Source: Sedimentisphaerales bacterium
GTDB taxonomy: Bacteria > Planctomycetota > Phycisphaerae > Sedimentisphaerales > Anaerobacaceae
DNA: 13,587 bases
Assembly: GCA_016933985.1 (NCBI GenBank)
Contig: JAFGTU010000059.1
Location: forward strand, 1-13,587
Reading direction: 5' to 3'
This document shows, in pieces, positions 6,233 through 12,288 of the stretch. The position numbers and the translations under genes were made by a program. The notes under the pieces were generated by a model, which searched no databases, was not told the DNA's origin, and was given only the letters and a program-made list of their open reading frames with translations. Position 1 is the stretch's first letter, and each line of letters begins with the position of its first letter.

Positions 6233-7504
6233 TTACTGTATTGTTGGTATTGAGCCGTCTGCGAGGCGGTGGAGGACTTCGCCGGCGTGGTACACGACCA
6301 ATATGCCCTCGTCCTCTCGGTTCTCGTAGTCAGGGATGTTTATCTTGGCCGGGTCCATGTAACCTAAATTGACATTTTTGCAGCGCTCCTTACTAATGCC
6401 GGTTGCAAGGATGACGTTGACGCGGGGCTTTTCGACGCCGTTGATGTATGTGCCGATGCCTTTTACGTGGGTGGAGTGCGCGATAACGCCGCGGGGGATG
6501 CCTGCGAACTTCTCCATTCTCGTGCGGAAGTAATCACGCGTATGGTAGCCAATCTGGTCGAGCCACTTGCCGTGAGTGTATGAAATCTCGGTAATGTGCG
6601 GGGCGTGGATAATGAGGGTTGCGCCGTCGGCGAGGACGGGTTCGAGCTTGTACATTACCTTTCCCGCGGTCCATATATCGTCGTACATTTCCGGCGCCAG
6701 GCCGAGAATGGTATTGTATGTCCTGTCCTTATAGACGATGTGGACTTGGCTGGAGAGGTCCGCCGCCTTGTCCCATGCCGAGACGCAGTCGCCGAGGAAG
6801 ATGCCCTTAAGCTCGTCGAGCAGGGCAACGATGGCGATGAGCTGGTGCGGCATTTTGATAAACGACGCGGCTTTTTCGACGACCTTGCGCGTTACGGTCC
6901 ACTTGTTGCCGTTAATCATCGGGTTGGTGACGACGGCGCCGAGCCAGTGGAAAAAGTGGATAATGTCGTCGCCGGAAATGCCGGGGAAGATATACTTGTG
7001 ACCGCCGGAGAAGCCCACGACCTCGTGCGGGAAGACGGGGCCCAGAATGAAAAACTCATCGTAGTCGAAGATGAGCTTGTTGATTGCGACATCGACCTGC
7101 TCGCGGAAGAGCCCGCCGCTTATCTGCTCGATCTCGTCGGCGGATATTGTGCCTATGGATGTGAAGGTCTCGGATTTATCCCATTCATGGTTGAAGAATT
7201 TCACCGAGGCATACTTGGTCTTTCGCTCATCTGGCGTCATCGAGAGCCTCGTGCAAATCTGCTCCTCGCTCATAGGCTGATGCGTGCCGAGCGCGACTAA
7301 GCAATCGAGGGCCTTGGCCTTACGTCCGATCCGGTCATAGATGATTTTGAATACCTGGCCGATAGGCCCGGAGCGCGTATTATCCGGGATAATCAGCAGA
7401 ATTCGCTTGCCGCCGCAATCATTACGGGCAAAAAACTCAGCCACCGCCTCGCTCTCATCTTCCTTTGCAACAAAGCCGTCTCTATCTTCTCTCGAAATAA
7501 TCAT
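6233..7504 (-). CDS. LarA-family nickel-pincer racemase/epimerase homologue
   Basis: The product (423 residues from the ATG at 7504) belongs to the lactate racemase (LarA, DUF2088) superfamily, whose members racemise or epimerise 2-hydroxy acids with a nickel-pincer nucleotide. Numbered from this start, the key positions fall with the spacing known for Lactiplantibacillus LarA: D41-N-T-R44 (Asp72/Arg75), H75 in GTHQP (His108), H160 in PHEVVG (His174), K170 in GGHKYIFPGISG (Lys184, the covalent cofactor lysine) and H186 in HFFH (His200, nickel ligand). K282 fits Lys298, but the Tyr294 position appears to be W278, so the substrate differs from lactate in my reading. It is last in a minus-strand operon after a HAD hydrolase (93 nt gap) and an SDR; LarE is encoded about 2.6 kb upstream of it on the other strand. 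The same frame extends to a GTG at 7528 with GGGA upstream, but those eight extra residues fall in a hairpin repeat. Confidence 0.87.
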   Translation of the reverse strand: MIISREDRDGFVAKEDESEAVAEFFARNDCGGKRILLIIPDNTRSGPIGQVFKIIYDRIGRKAKALDCLVALGTHQPMSEEQICTRLSMTPDERKTKYASVKFFNHEWDKSETFTSIGTISADEIEQISGGLFREQVDVAINKLIFDYDEFFILGPVFPHEVVGFSGGHKYIFPGISGDDIIHFFHWLGAVVTNPMINGNKWTVTRKVVEKAASFIKMPHQLIAIVALLDELKGIFLGDCVSAWDKAADLSSQVHIVYKDRTYNTILGLAPEMYDDIWTAGKVMYKLEPVLADGATLIIHAPHITEISYTHGKWLDQIGYHTRDYFRTRMEKFAGIPRGVIAHSTHVKGIGTYINGVEKPRVNVILATGISKERCKNVNLGYMDPAKINIPDYENREDEGILVVYHAGEVLHRLADGSIPTIQ

Positions 7505-7514
7505 AATTCGGTAG

Positions 7515-7531
7515 GGTGTGCACCGCACACC
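7515..7531. repeat. Hairpin repeat overlapping the start region of the LarA homologue
   Basis: GGTGTGC (7515-7521) and GCACACC (7525-7531) form a perfect 7-bp stem around ACC, preceded by GTAG. It resembles short intergenic repeats of the GTAGGGTGNGC-type hairpin class seen in many bacteria (from memory). It covers the alternative GTG start at 7528, which makes that start less likely or translationally masked. Confidence 0.5.
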
Positions 7532-7539
7532 ATTTCCCT

Positions 7540-7573
7540 ATTACATTTCTTTGTGTCTTAGTGCCTTCCTGGC
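7540..7573. repeat. Phrase repeat in the HAD-LarA gap
   Basis: On the minus strand this gap reads AAGGCACTAAGACACAAAG, which recalls the purine-rich ACACAGAG/ACACAAAG phrases in the spacer at 12031-12090. This type of degenerate spacer repeat is familiar from environmental planctomycete and related genomes, from memory only. It is not coding. Confidence 0.3.
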
Positions 7574-7597
7574 GGGCAAAGGCAGCAACTTACGCAA

Positions 7598-8509
7598 TCA
7601 TTTCTCCCAAGGCGGCAGTTCTGGGAGGCGGGCGTCGAATTCCGCTATGAGGTCGGCCTCGTACTTGCCGGCGTACTCGCCTCTTATGAACTTGTCGAAG
7701 GCCTCATCGTGTAATCGCTTCCAGGATTCGACCTCGTCGCCGGGATTGATCGGGTAGAAGAGGGCGTTGTTGGCTCTGGCGGCCTTCATATCGCCGGGGG
7801 CATCGCCTATCATTATCACGCGGTCCTTTTCATATTTACCAGTCGTGGCGTAATCGAGGTGCTGGGCCTTGGTGCCCTGCTCCTGGCCCGCGATGACGGC
7901 GGCATATTTGGCGATATCGTGTTCTTCCCACTCTCGCTTCAATGCCTCGACGGGGGTACCTGAGACGACGATGATGTCGGCTATGGGGCGGGTCTTTTCG
8001 AGGCTTTCGCGGACGTAGGGAAACGGCGGCATCCCCTTGACGATTTGGCCGACGGTTTCGTTGACCTTCTCGCTCCATTCGAGGACAAGCTGAAGCTCGG
8101 CCTTGGCCTTGGGATCGGTCGCTTTGTCGATAGCCTGTTTTAGCCCATCGTTGCTTAGCAGGCTCTTCGGGTCGTCAACCCAGGCGAAATAGTGCGGATA
8201 CTGCGGGACCTTAAAGCCCCGCGCCTTGGTCATCGGATGGTTGGGCAGGAGCTCGGCTATTATTCGCTTGGTCGTCTTATGTCGATTTGCGCCGCGGGTC
8301 TTGGAGAATAAATCCGCAAAATCCTTGCACTCCCGCGCCGCCTGTGCGACGGGCTGAAGTCCGAAATAGCCAATCATCCATGGGCAGAAGCACTCCCGAT
8401 GCTTTATCCCCATCGTATCGAACGCGCAGCCGTCCGAGTCTATGCCGACGAAGAACTCATGTTCCGGCTTGAAATCCTTTAATGCCTGTGCCGGATCAAG
8501 ATTAGCCAT
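7598..8509 (-). CDS. HAD-superfamily hydrolase, phosphatase-like
   Basis: The 303-residue protein has all four HAD motifs: DSDGCAFDT (24-32, with D24 as predicted nucleophile and D26 as acid/base), SGT (183-185), a lysine in the expected place (K214), and MIGDAPGDMKAA (233-244, metal-binding acidic residues D236 and D240). A helical cap of about 140 residues lies between motifs I and II, larger than in simple phosphoglycolate-type phosphatases. The reaction is most likely phosphate-ester hydrolysis of a small cytoplasmic metabolite; the substrate cannot be read. It sits between an SDR (50 nt upstream) and a LarA homologue on the same strand, which suggests a sugar-phosphate or hydroxy-acid phosphate in the same pathway. 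The ATG at 8509 has a GGGA about 8 nt upstream. Confidence 0.85.
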   Translation of the reverse strand: MANLDPAQALKDFKPEHEFFVGIDSDGCAFDTMGIKHRECFCPWMIGYFGLQPVAQAARECKDFADLFSKTRGANRHKTTKRIIAELLPNHPMTKARGFKVPQYPHYFAWVDDPKSLLSNDGLKQAIDKATDPKAKAELQLVLEWSEKVNETVGQIVKGMPPFPYVRESLEKTRPIADIIVVSGTPVEALKREWEEHDIAKYAAVIAGQEQGTKAQHLDYATTGKYEKDRVIMIGDAPGDMKAARANNALFYPINPGDEVESWKRLHDEAFDKFIRGEYAGKYEADLIAEFDARLPELPPWEK

Positions 8510-8530
8510 TGTCTGTTCCCAAACAAGTAA

Positions 8531-8556
8531 TCAATGCTCAATAATCAATTATCAAT
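8531..8556. repeat. AT-rich TCAAT repeat, copy 1
   Basis: A 26-nt element built of TCAAT/AATCAATT phrases in the SDR-HAD gap. It matches a second copy at 9946-9971 at 22 of 26 positions, same orientation. It is partly palindromic (AATCAATTATCAATT-like). Confidence 0.6.
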
Positions 8557-8559
8557 CTT

Positions 8560-9378
8560 TCAGACGCCGCTGAATGCCGAGAAACCGCCGTCCACGGGGA
8601 CTACTACTCCTGTGACGAATTTGGCAGCGTCGCTGAGCAGCCAGATTACAGCGCCGATGAGGTCCTCGGGCTTGCCGAATCGGCCCATCGGGGTATGGTC
8701 GATTATTGTTTTGCCGCGGGGCGTGAGGTCGCCTGTCTTTTCGTCGGTCAGGAGGAAGCGGTTCTGCTCGGTGAGGAAGAATCCCGGCGCGATTGCGTTT
8801 ACGCGGATGTCCTTCGAGTAGTTTTGGCAGACGTGCACGGCCAGCCACTGCGTGAAGTTGCTCACCGCCGCTTTGGCCGCCGAGTACGCGGCAATCTTCG
8901 TCAACGGACGAAATGCGTTCATGCTCGATACGTTCAGGATGACGCCGGAGCCGCGCTCGGCCATCTCTCTGCCGAAGACCTGCGTCGGAAGCAGCGTGCC
9001 GATGAAGTTCAGCTCGAATACGAAGCGAATCGCCTCGGTCGGCAAATCGAAGAAGGACATATCCGGGGAGGTCGTGGCCTCCTTCCTATTCCCGCCCGCG
9101 CCATTAATCAATATGTCAATCTTTCCGAGCTCAGCGGTAACCTGTCTTTCGGCCGCTTCTATGCTCTGCTTGTCGAGCACGTTGCACTTAACGGCAATAG
9201 CTTTGCCGCCGGCGGCATTAATCTCATCGGCAACCTTTTTTGCTGCGGCCTCGGCTAAGTCGAGAACCGCTATCTTTCCACCCGCGGCTCCCAGGGAACC
9301 AGCCATTTGACCGCAAAGCACGCCGCCCCCACCCGTTATCACTATCACTTTGCCTTTAACATCGAATAAATCGCTCAT
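8560..9378 (-). CDS. Short-chain dehydrogenase, D-mannonate oxidoreductase type
   Basis: The 272-residue protein is a classical SDR: cofactor loop TGGGGVLCG (15-23), acidic residue D40 after strand 2 favouring NAD(H), NGAGG (92-96), N124, and the catalytic set S152, Y165, K169 (YSAAK). The C-terminal VDGGFSAFSGV and the N-terminal MSDLFDVKGKVIVITGG are characteristic of the SDR group annotated as D-mannonate oxidoreductase (Bacillus UxuB-like), which interconverts D-fructuronate and D-mannonate. That substrate is a family-based suggestion. It is first in the minus-strand operon with the HAD hydrolase and LarA homologue. The ATG at 9378 is supported by AAGGA six bases upstream. The divergent gap to the cupin (208 nt to its chosen start) probably holds its promoter. 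Confidence 0.9.
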   Translation of the reverse strand: MSDLFDVKGKVIVITGGGGVLCGQMAGSLGAAGGKIAVLDLAEAAAKKVADEINAAGGKAIAVKCNVLDKQSIEAAERQVTAELGKIDILINGAGGNRKEATTSPDMSFFDLPTEAIRFVFELNFIGTLLPTQVFGREMAERGSGVILNVSSMNAFRPLTKIAAYSAAKAAVSNFTQWLAVHVCQNYSKDIRVNAIAPGFFLTEQNRFLLTDEKTGDLTPRGKTIIDHTPMGRFGKPEDLIGAVIWLLSDAAKFVTGVVVPVDGGFSAFSGV

Positions 9379-9387
9379 GTCTTGTCC

Positions 9388-9451
9388 TTACCTTCGAATC
9401 AGAGGTAACTCTCGTACACTTCTAAAAACGCTGGTAAAATACACCCTTACC
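9388..9451. promoter_or_regulatory. Possible operator cluster with GGTAA/TTACC half-sites
   Basis: Four half-sites occur within 64 nt of the divergent SDR-cupin gap: TTACC 9388-9392, GGTAA 9404-9408, GGTAA 9433-9437 and TTACC 9447-9451. The last two form an inverted repeat with a 9-nt spacer. The first overlaps the SDR ribosome binding region. No regulator is encoded nearby, so this is only a candidate. Confidence 0.25.
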
Positions 9452-9465
9452 TGGCAGAATATACA

Positions 9466-9484
9466 GCAGGCCTCTTGAGCCTGC
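9466..9484. repeat. Hairpin in the divergent SDR-cupin gap
   Basis: GCAGGC (9466-9471) and GCCTGC (9479-9484) form a perfect 6-bp stem around a CTCTTGA loop. It may be another member of the spacer hairpin repeats or a regulatory structure; no T-run follows. Confidence 0.4.
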
Positions 9485-9576
9485 AATGTTTTTCGGCAGC
9501 GACAAGCCTGTGAATTTGCCGCAAATTATCATAATACCAAGCACTCCGCTTTCTCAAAGGTGAGCAACGCGGCGCT

Positions 9577-9580
9577 GGAG
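9577..9580 (+). promoter_or_regulatory. Ribosome binding site deciding the cupin start
   Basis: GGAG at 9577-9580 lies 6 nt before the ATG at 9587. The longer frame from a GTG at 9560 lacks a well-placed site, so 9587 is preferred. Confidence 0.5.
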
Positions 9581-9586
9581 CACAAT

Positions 9587-9928
9587 ATGGCCAATTACAT
9601 GATTGCAAAATTCGACGAGATCGAGGCTGTGAATTGCCCGTGCGGTTTTGCCCGCCGGGCCTTCGTCAGCGATGACAACCCCACGGCAACGATGCACATA
9701 GTCGATATCCAGAAAGACGCTCAAACGCACTATCACAAGAAGCTCACCGAGATATACCTTATCCTCGAAGGCGCCGGCCATATCGAGCTCGACGGCCAAA
9801 AGGTCCCCATCGAGCCTTTCACCGCCATTTTTATCAAGCCCGGCTGCAGACACCGAGCTGTCGGGAAGATGCGTATCCTGAACGTCTCGATCCCCGCGTT
9901 CGACCCGAATGACGAATGGTTCGATTAA
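9587..9928 (+). CDS. Small single-domain cupin protein
   Basis: The 113-residue protein is a minimal cupin (cupin_2 type). Motif 1 is HYHKKLTEIYLILEG (48-62), giving metal ligands H48, H50 and E55. Motif 2 is PGCRH (85-89), with ligand H89. A divalent metal is therefore expected. Such cupins act as small isomerases, epimerases, dioxygenases or sugar-binding modules; the sequence does not decide which. It is divergent from the SDR-HAD-LarA operon, with which it may share regulation, and lies just upstream of a tRNA and LarE. The whole protein is the barrel plus a short acidic tail (DPNDEWFD). Confidence 0.85.
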   Translation: MANYMIAKFDEIEAVNCPCGFARRAFVSDDNPTATMHIVDIQKDAQTHYHKKLTEIYLILEGAGHIELDGQKVPIEPFTAIFIKPGCRHRAVGKMRILNVSIPAFDPNDEWFD

Positions 9929-9945
9929 CGATTGACAGAAGGCAG

Positions 9946-9971
9946 TCAATAGTCGATAATCAATTGTCAAT
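9946..9971. repeat. AT-rich TCAAT repeat, copy 2
   Basis: This 26-nt element matches 8531-8556 at 22 of 26 positions and lies between the cupin stop and the tRNA. Both copies follow gene ends and have the same orientation on the + strand. Confidence 0.6.
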
Positions 9972-9977
9972 AGAGCC

Positions 9978-10049
9978 GCCGATGTAGCTCAACGGTAGAG
10001 CACGGCTTTCGTAAAGCCGGGGTTGAGGGTTCAAATCCCTCCATCGGCT
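9978..10049 (+). tRNA. tRNA-Thr (anticodon CGT)
   Basis: A full cloverleaf can be folded by hand. The acceptor stem GCCGATG/CATCGGC is 7 of 7 paired. The D-arm is GCTC-AACGGTA-GAGC. The anticodon arm is CGGCT-TTCGTAA-AGCCG with anticodon CGT at 10010-10012. The variable loop has 5 nt. The T-arm is GAGGG-TTCAAAT-CCCTC. The discriminator is T10049 and CCA is not encoded. The anticodon reads the threonine codon ACG. G1-C72 and C2-G71 fit known threonine tRNA identity elements. Confidence 0.97.
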
Positions 10050-10127
10050 GTTATGCTTAATCGGGCGGGCGATGCCAAGGAGGACTGTACGGGGTATAGA
10101 ATAAGCACAAGCTGAAATGGCTGGAAA

Positions 10128-10961
10128 ATGAAAAAGTATGAGTTGCTAAAGCGAGCCTTCAAAAAATTGGGCAGCGTCGTAGTCGCTTACTCGGGCGGGG
10201 TCGATAGTACGTTTCTGCTCAAGGCGGCTGTGGATACGCTGGGGGCGGAGAATGTGTTGGCCTGTATCAGCGTTGGGGCGACCGAGCCGGGCGGACAATT
10301 TGAAAGGGCGGCGGAATTCGCCCGGAGTACCGGCGTCGAATTGCGGACGGTCGAGGCGAACGAGCTTGGCGACCCGAACTTCACTGCTAACAAGGCCGAC
10401 CGTTGCTTCCACTGCAAATCGCACCTCTGCAAGACGTTGCTGGATATTGCGAAGGAGCGGGGCTTTAACCACGTTGTCTTCGGGGCGAATTACGATGACT
10501 TGGACGACTATCGGCCGGGGAATCGGGCGATGAAGGTCTTTGGCATCCGCTCGCCCTTAGCCGAGGCGAAGCTCACCAAGGCCGATATCCGCGAACTGAG
10601 CAGAGAAATGAACCTGCCTACCGCCGATCAGCCTGCCTCGCCGTGCTTAGCTTCGAGAATCGCATACGGCCTCGAAGTCACCGAGCAGCGGCTCAAACAA
10701 ATCGACCAGGCCGAAAGTTTTCTGCGGACGCTCGGCCTGGTTGAATTTCGCGTTCGTCATCACGATACCGTCGCTCGTATCGAAGTCAATCCGGGCAATA
10801 TCGAGGCGGTTACGACCGAGCCGAATCGTTCACGAATAGTCGAAAAGCTCAAGTCAATCGGATTTAAGTTCGTCACAATCGATTTGCAGGGCTTTCGCTC
10901 CGGCTCGCTCAACGTCCAGCTCTCCGAAGAGCAAAAGCGCCAAAGCCTCGAACGCGGCTGA
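10128..10961 (+). CDS. larE: LarE, ATP-dependent sacrificial sulfur transferase for the nickel-pincer cofactor
   Basis: The 277-residue protein is an N-type ATP pyrophosphatase of the LarE family. It has the PP-loop SGGVDS (22-27), the family motif RCFHCK (92-97), and SPCLASRIAYG with C173 in the place of the sacrificial cysteine (Cys176 of Lactiplantibacillus LarE). LarE adenylates the pyridinium carboxylates of P2CMN and transfers sulfur from its own cysteine, leaving dehydroalanine. The nickel-pincer nucleotide is later completed by LarC. The length matches the family. LarB and LarC are not in this window. A LarA homologue is encoded at 7504-6233, so enzyme and cofactor maturation are linked in location though not in one operon. 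The ATG at 10128 has only a weak GGA upstream; an AAGGAGG at about 10077-10083 is too far away to serve it. Confidence 0.93.
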   Translation: MKKYELLKRAFKKLGSVVVAYSGGVDSTFLLKAAVDTLGAENVLACISVGATEPGGQFERAAEFARSTGVELRTVEANELGDPNFTANKADRCFHCKSHLCKTLLDIAKERGFNHVVFGANYDDLDDYRPGNRAMKVFGIRSPLAEAKLTKADIRELSREMNLPTADQPASPCLASRIAYGLEVTEQRLKQIDQAESFLRTLGLVEFRVRHHDTVARIEVNPGNIEAVTTEPNRSRIVEKLKSIGFKFVTIDLQGFRSGSLNVQLSEEQKRQSLERG

Positions 10962-11003
10962 AGACAGAGGACAGAAGACGGAAGGCGGCGGCTGGTGAAT
11001 TCT

Positions 11004-11010
11004 TTAGGAG
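11004..11010 (+). promoter_or_regulatory. Ribosome binding site deciding the EEP protein start
   Basis: TTAGGAG at 11004-11010 is directly followed by a TTG (11011) and lies 6 nt before the ATG at 11017. The spacing selects the ATG. Confidence 0.65.
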
Positions 11011-11016
11011 TTGACT

Positions 11017-11961
11017 ATGTATTATAAGAACAGGCTGGTTGGGAAGATTCGGTCTTGGCTGGTGGGGATTGTTGCGGTTTTGGTCTTTGCGGGTGGGTTG
11101 CTGGATGCGAATGAGGCCGAACCGGGCAAGGGCGGGCTTGAAGTGTCGGTGATGACCTTCAATATTCGCTACGGCACGGCCAACGACGGGGCGAATCGGT
11201 GGGAGAATCGGCGGGAATTAGTCTCTGACGTAATCCGCAAATATGAGCCGGATGTTATCGGATTGCAGGAGGCGCTGGGCTTCCAGATTGATGAGATTTG
11301 CAAAGCCCTGCCTCAGTACGCCAGGCTCGGCGTCGGGCGGGACGATGGCAAGACTAAGGGCGAGTACTCGGCTATCCTGTATCGCAGCGACAAATTCCAG
11401 GTCGAGCAGGGCGGGACGTTCTGGTTATCCGATACGCCCGAGGTTCCCGGCTCGATTACCTGGGGCAACGCTTGCACCCGAATATGCACATGGGCCAGGT
11501 TCGTCGAGAAGAAGACCGGTCGAGCTTTCTATCATTACAACCTGCATCTCGACCACGTCTCTCAGCCCTCGCGTGAAAAGAGTATGCTCCTGCTCGTTGA
11601 GCGAATCGGCAAGCGGCGGCACGCCAACCCATTCGTGGTAACCGGAGACTTCAACGCCGATGAGAAGAATCCTGCTATTCTGTTTCTAAAGGGCAAGACC
11701 TCCCTGGCGAATAAGGAGGGGGACAAGAGCGAAAACCCCATCCCTATGGTCGATACGTTCCGCGTCCGGCATCCCGATGCAAAGGATGTCGGCACGTTCA
11801 ACGACTTCAAGGGCACGAATACAGGCGGCAAAATCGACTATATCTTAACAACAACCGATGTGCACGTCCTCGACGCACAAATCCTCCACGATAACGTCGA
11901 TGGCCGATACCCCTCAGACCACTTCCCCGTAACCGCCCGGCTGCGATTCTCGGCAGAATGA
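11017..11961 (+). CDS. Secreted or membrane-anchored endonuclease/exonuclease/phosphatase-family protein
   Basis: The 314-residue protein starts with a basic segment and a hydrophobic stretch (about 14-29, WLVGIVAVLVFAGGLL), a signal peptide or anchor, so the enzyme acts outside the cytoplasm. The rest is a metal-dependent EEP fold with its motifs in order: MTFNIRYG (46-53, N49), LQEA with the metal-binding E85, HLDH (177-180), TGDFNAD (209-215, with D211 and N213), DYIL (274-277) and SDHFPV (300-305, with D301-H302). The family cleaves phosphodiester or phosphomonoester bonds in nucleic acids, inositol phosphates or sphingomyelin. The substrate here is unknown, and an exported phosphatase or phosphodiesterase is as likely as a DNase. 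The start is set by TTAGGAG six bases upstream. It follows larE after 55 nt of purine-rich spacer and could be co-transcribed, though no functional link is clear. Confidence 0.9.
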   Translation: MYYKNRLVGKIRSWLVGIVAVLVFAGGLLDANEAEPGKGGLEVSVMTFNIRYGTANDGANRWENRRELVSDVIRKYEPDVIGLQEALGFQIDEICKALPQYARLGVGRDDGKTKGEYSAILYRSDKFQVEQGGTFWLSDTPEVPGSITWGNACTRICTWARFVEKKTGRAFYHYNLHLDHVSQPSREKSMLLLVERIGKRRHANPFVVTGDFNADEKNPAILFLKGKTSLANKEGDKSENPIPMVDTFRVRHPDAKDVGTFNDFKGTNTGGKIDYILTTTDVHVLDAQILHDNVDGRYPSDHFPVTARLRFSAE

Positions 11962-11981
11962 AGCACAAACGAATGAAAAAA

Positions 11982-12026
11982 TTAACCACAGATTTCTCAG
12001 ATTGGCACGGATTGACACAGATTATT
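11982..12026. repeat. Phrase repeat with CAGATT/CGGATT units
   Basis: The stretch is built from imperfect units: CCACAGATTT, CTCAGATTGG, CACGGATTG, ACACAGATT. This ACCACAGATT...CACGGATT pattern is a spacer repeat I recognise from many environmental bacterial genomes, including planctomycetes; its origin is unclear. It is not coding. Confidence 0.6.
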
Positions 12027-12030
12027 AAAT

Positions 12031-12090
12031 AGGGACAAAAGAAATAAGCCAAAGAGGACGACCGAGGACACAGAGAGAAAATAAAGTCAA
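12031..12090. repeat. Purine-rich phrase repeat
   Basis: A mostly A/G stretch with recurring AAAGAGGAC, CGAGGACAC, AGAGAGAAAA and AAAGTCAAAG. It follows the AGATT block directly. The minus-strand phrase in the HAD-LarA gap (7540-7573) looks related. Confidence 0.4.
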
Positions 12091-12154
12091 AGGGATTTAG
12101 GGCTGTTAGAGTTTTTGAATGTATTTTGGTTGTGTTTTGCAGGGCGATGTTGGG

Positions 12155-12160
12155 TATAAT
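12155..12160 (+). promoter_or_regulatory. Possible -10 box upstream of the HEPN-like gene
   Basis: A perfect TATAAT lies 128 nt before the chosen start. No acceptable -35 hexamer is found at 16-18 nt upstream, so the promoter call is weak. Confidence 0.3.
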
Positions 12161-12275
12161 GTCGGGATATGAAAAAGATCCCCCGTATGCAAACGAGTTG
12201 CACACTCAACCAAGCTGTACGCGACAGGGAGTCTTTCTCCGGGGCGGAACAGATCCACGAGCGTTGATACCGAAT

Positions 12276-12283
12276 GGAGGTGA
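12276..12283 (+). promoter_or_regulatory. Strong ribosome binding site deciding a TTG start
   Basis: GGAGGTGA at 12276-12283 is an almost full anti-16S match and lies 5 nt before TTG at 12289. An in-frame ATG at 12274 overlaps this site, so it is unlikely to be used. Confidence 0.7.
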
Positions 12284-12288
12284 GACAC

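Larger units (their letters stand above)
11962..12288. other. 327-nt spacer of phrase repeats, no gene
   Basis: No supported gene. It holds a quasi-repetitive AGATT block (11982-12026), a purine-rich block (12031-12090), and an isolated TATAAT at 12155-12160 that may promote the downstream gene. A short frame (12126-12329) has no family features and overlaps the next gene in another frame. Confidence 0.5.

Noticed and set aside
6596..7300. 234-codon frame on the + strand
   Set aside because: It lies entirely antisense to the LarA homologue, whose catalytic residues are all in place; the + strand product has no recognisable family.
9978..10049. tRNA-Thr as an integration site for a mobile island
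   Set aside because: I saw no second copy of the tRNA 3' end and no integrase gene; larE follows in normal order.
10072..10102. AAGGAGG followed by TATAGAAT as a small gene or promoter before larE
   Set aside because: No start codon is properly spaced from the AAGGAGG, and no -35 box is spaced from the TATAGA; both may be chance.
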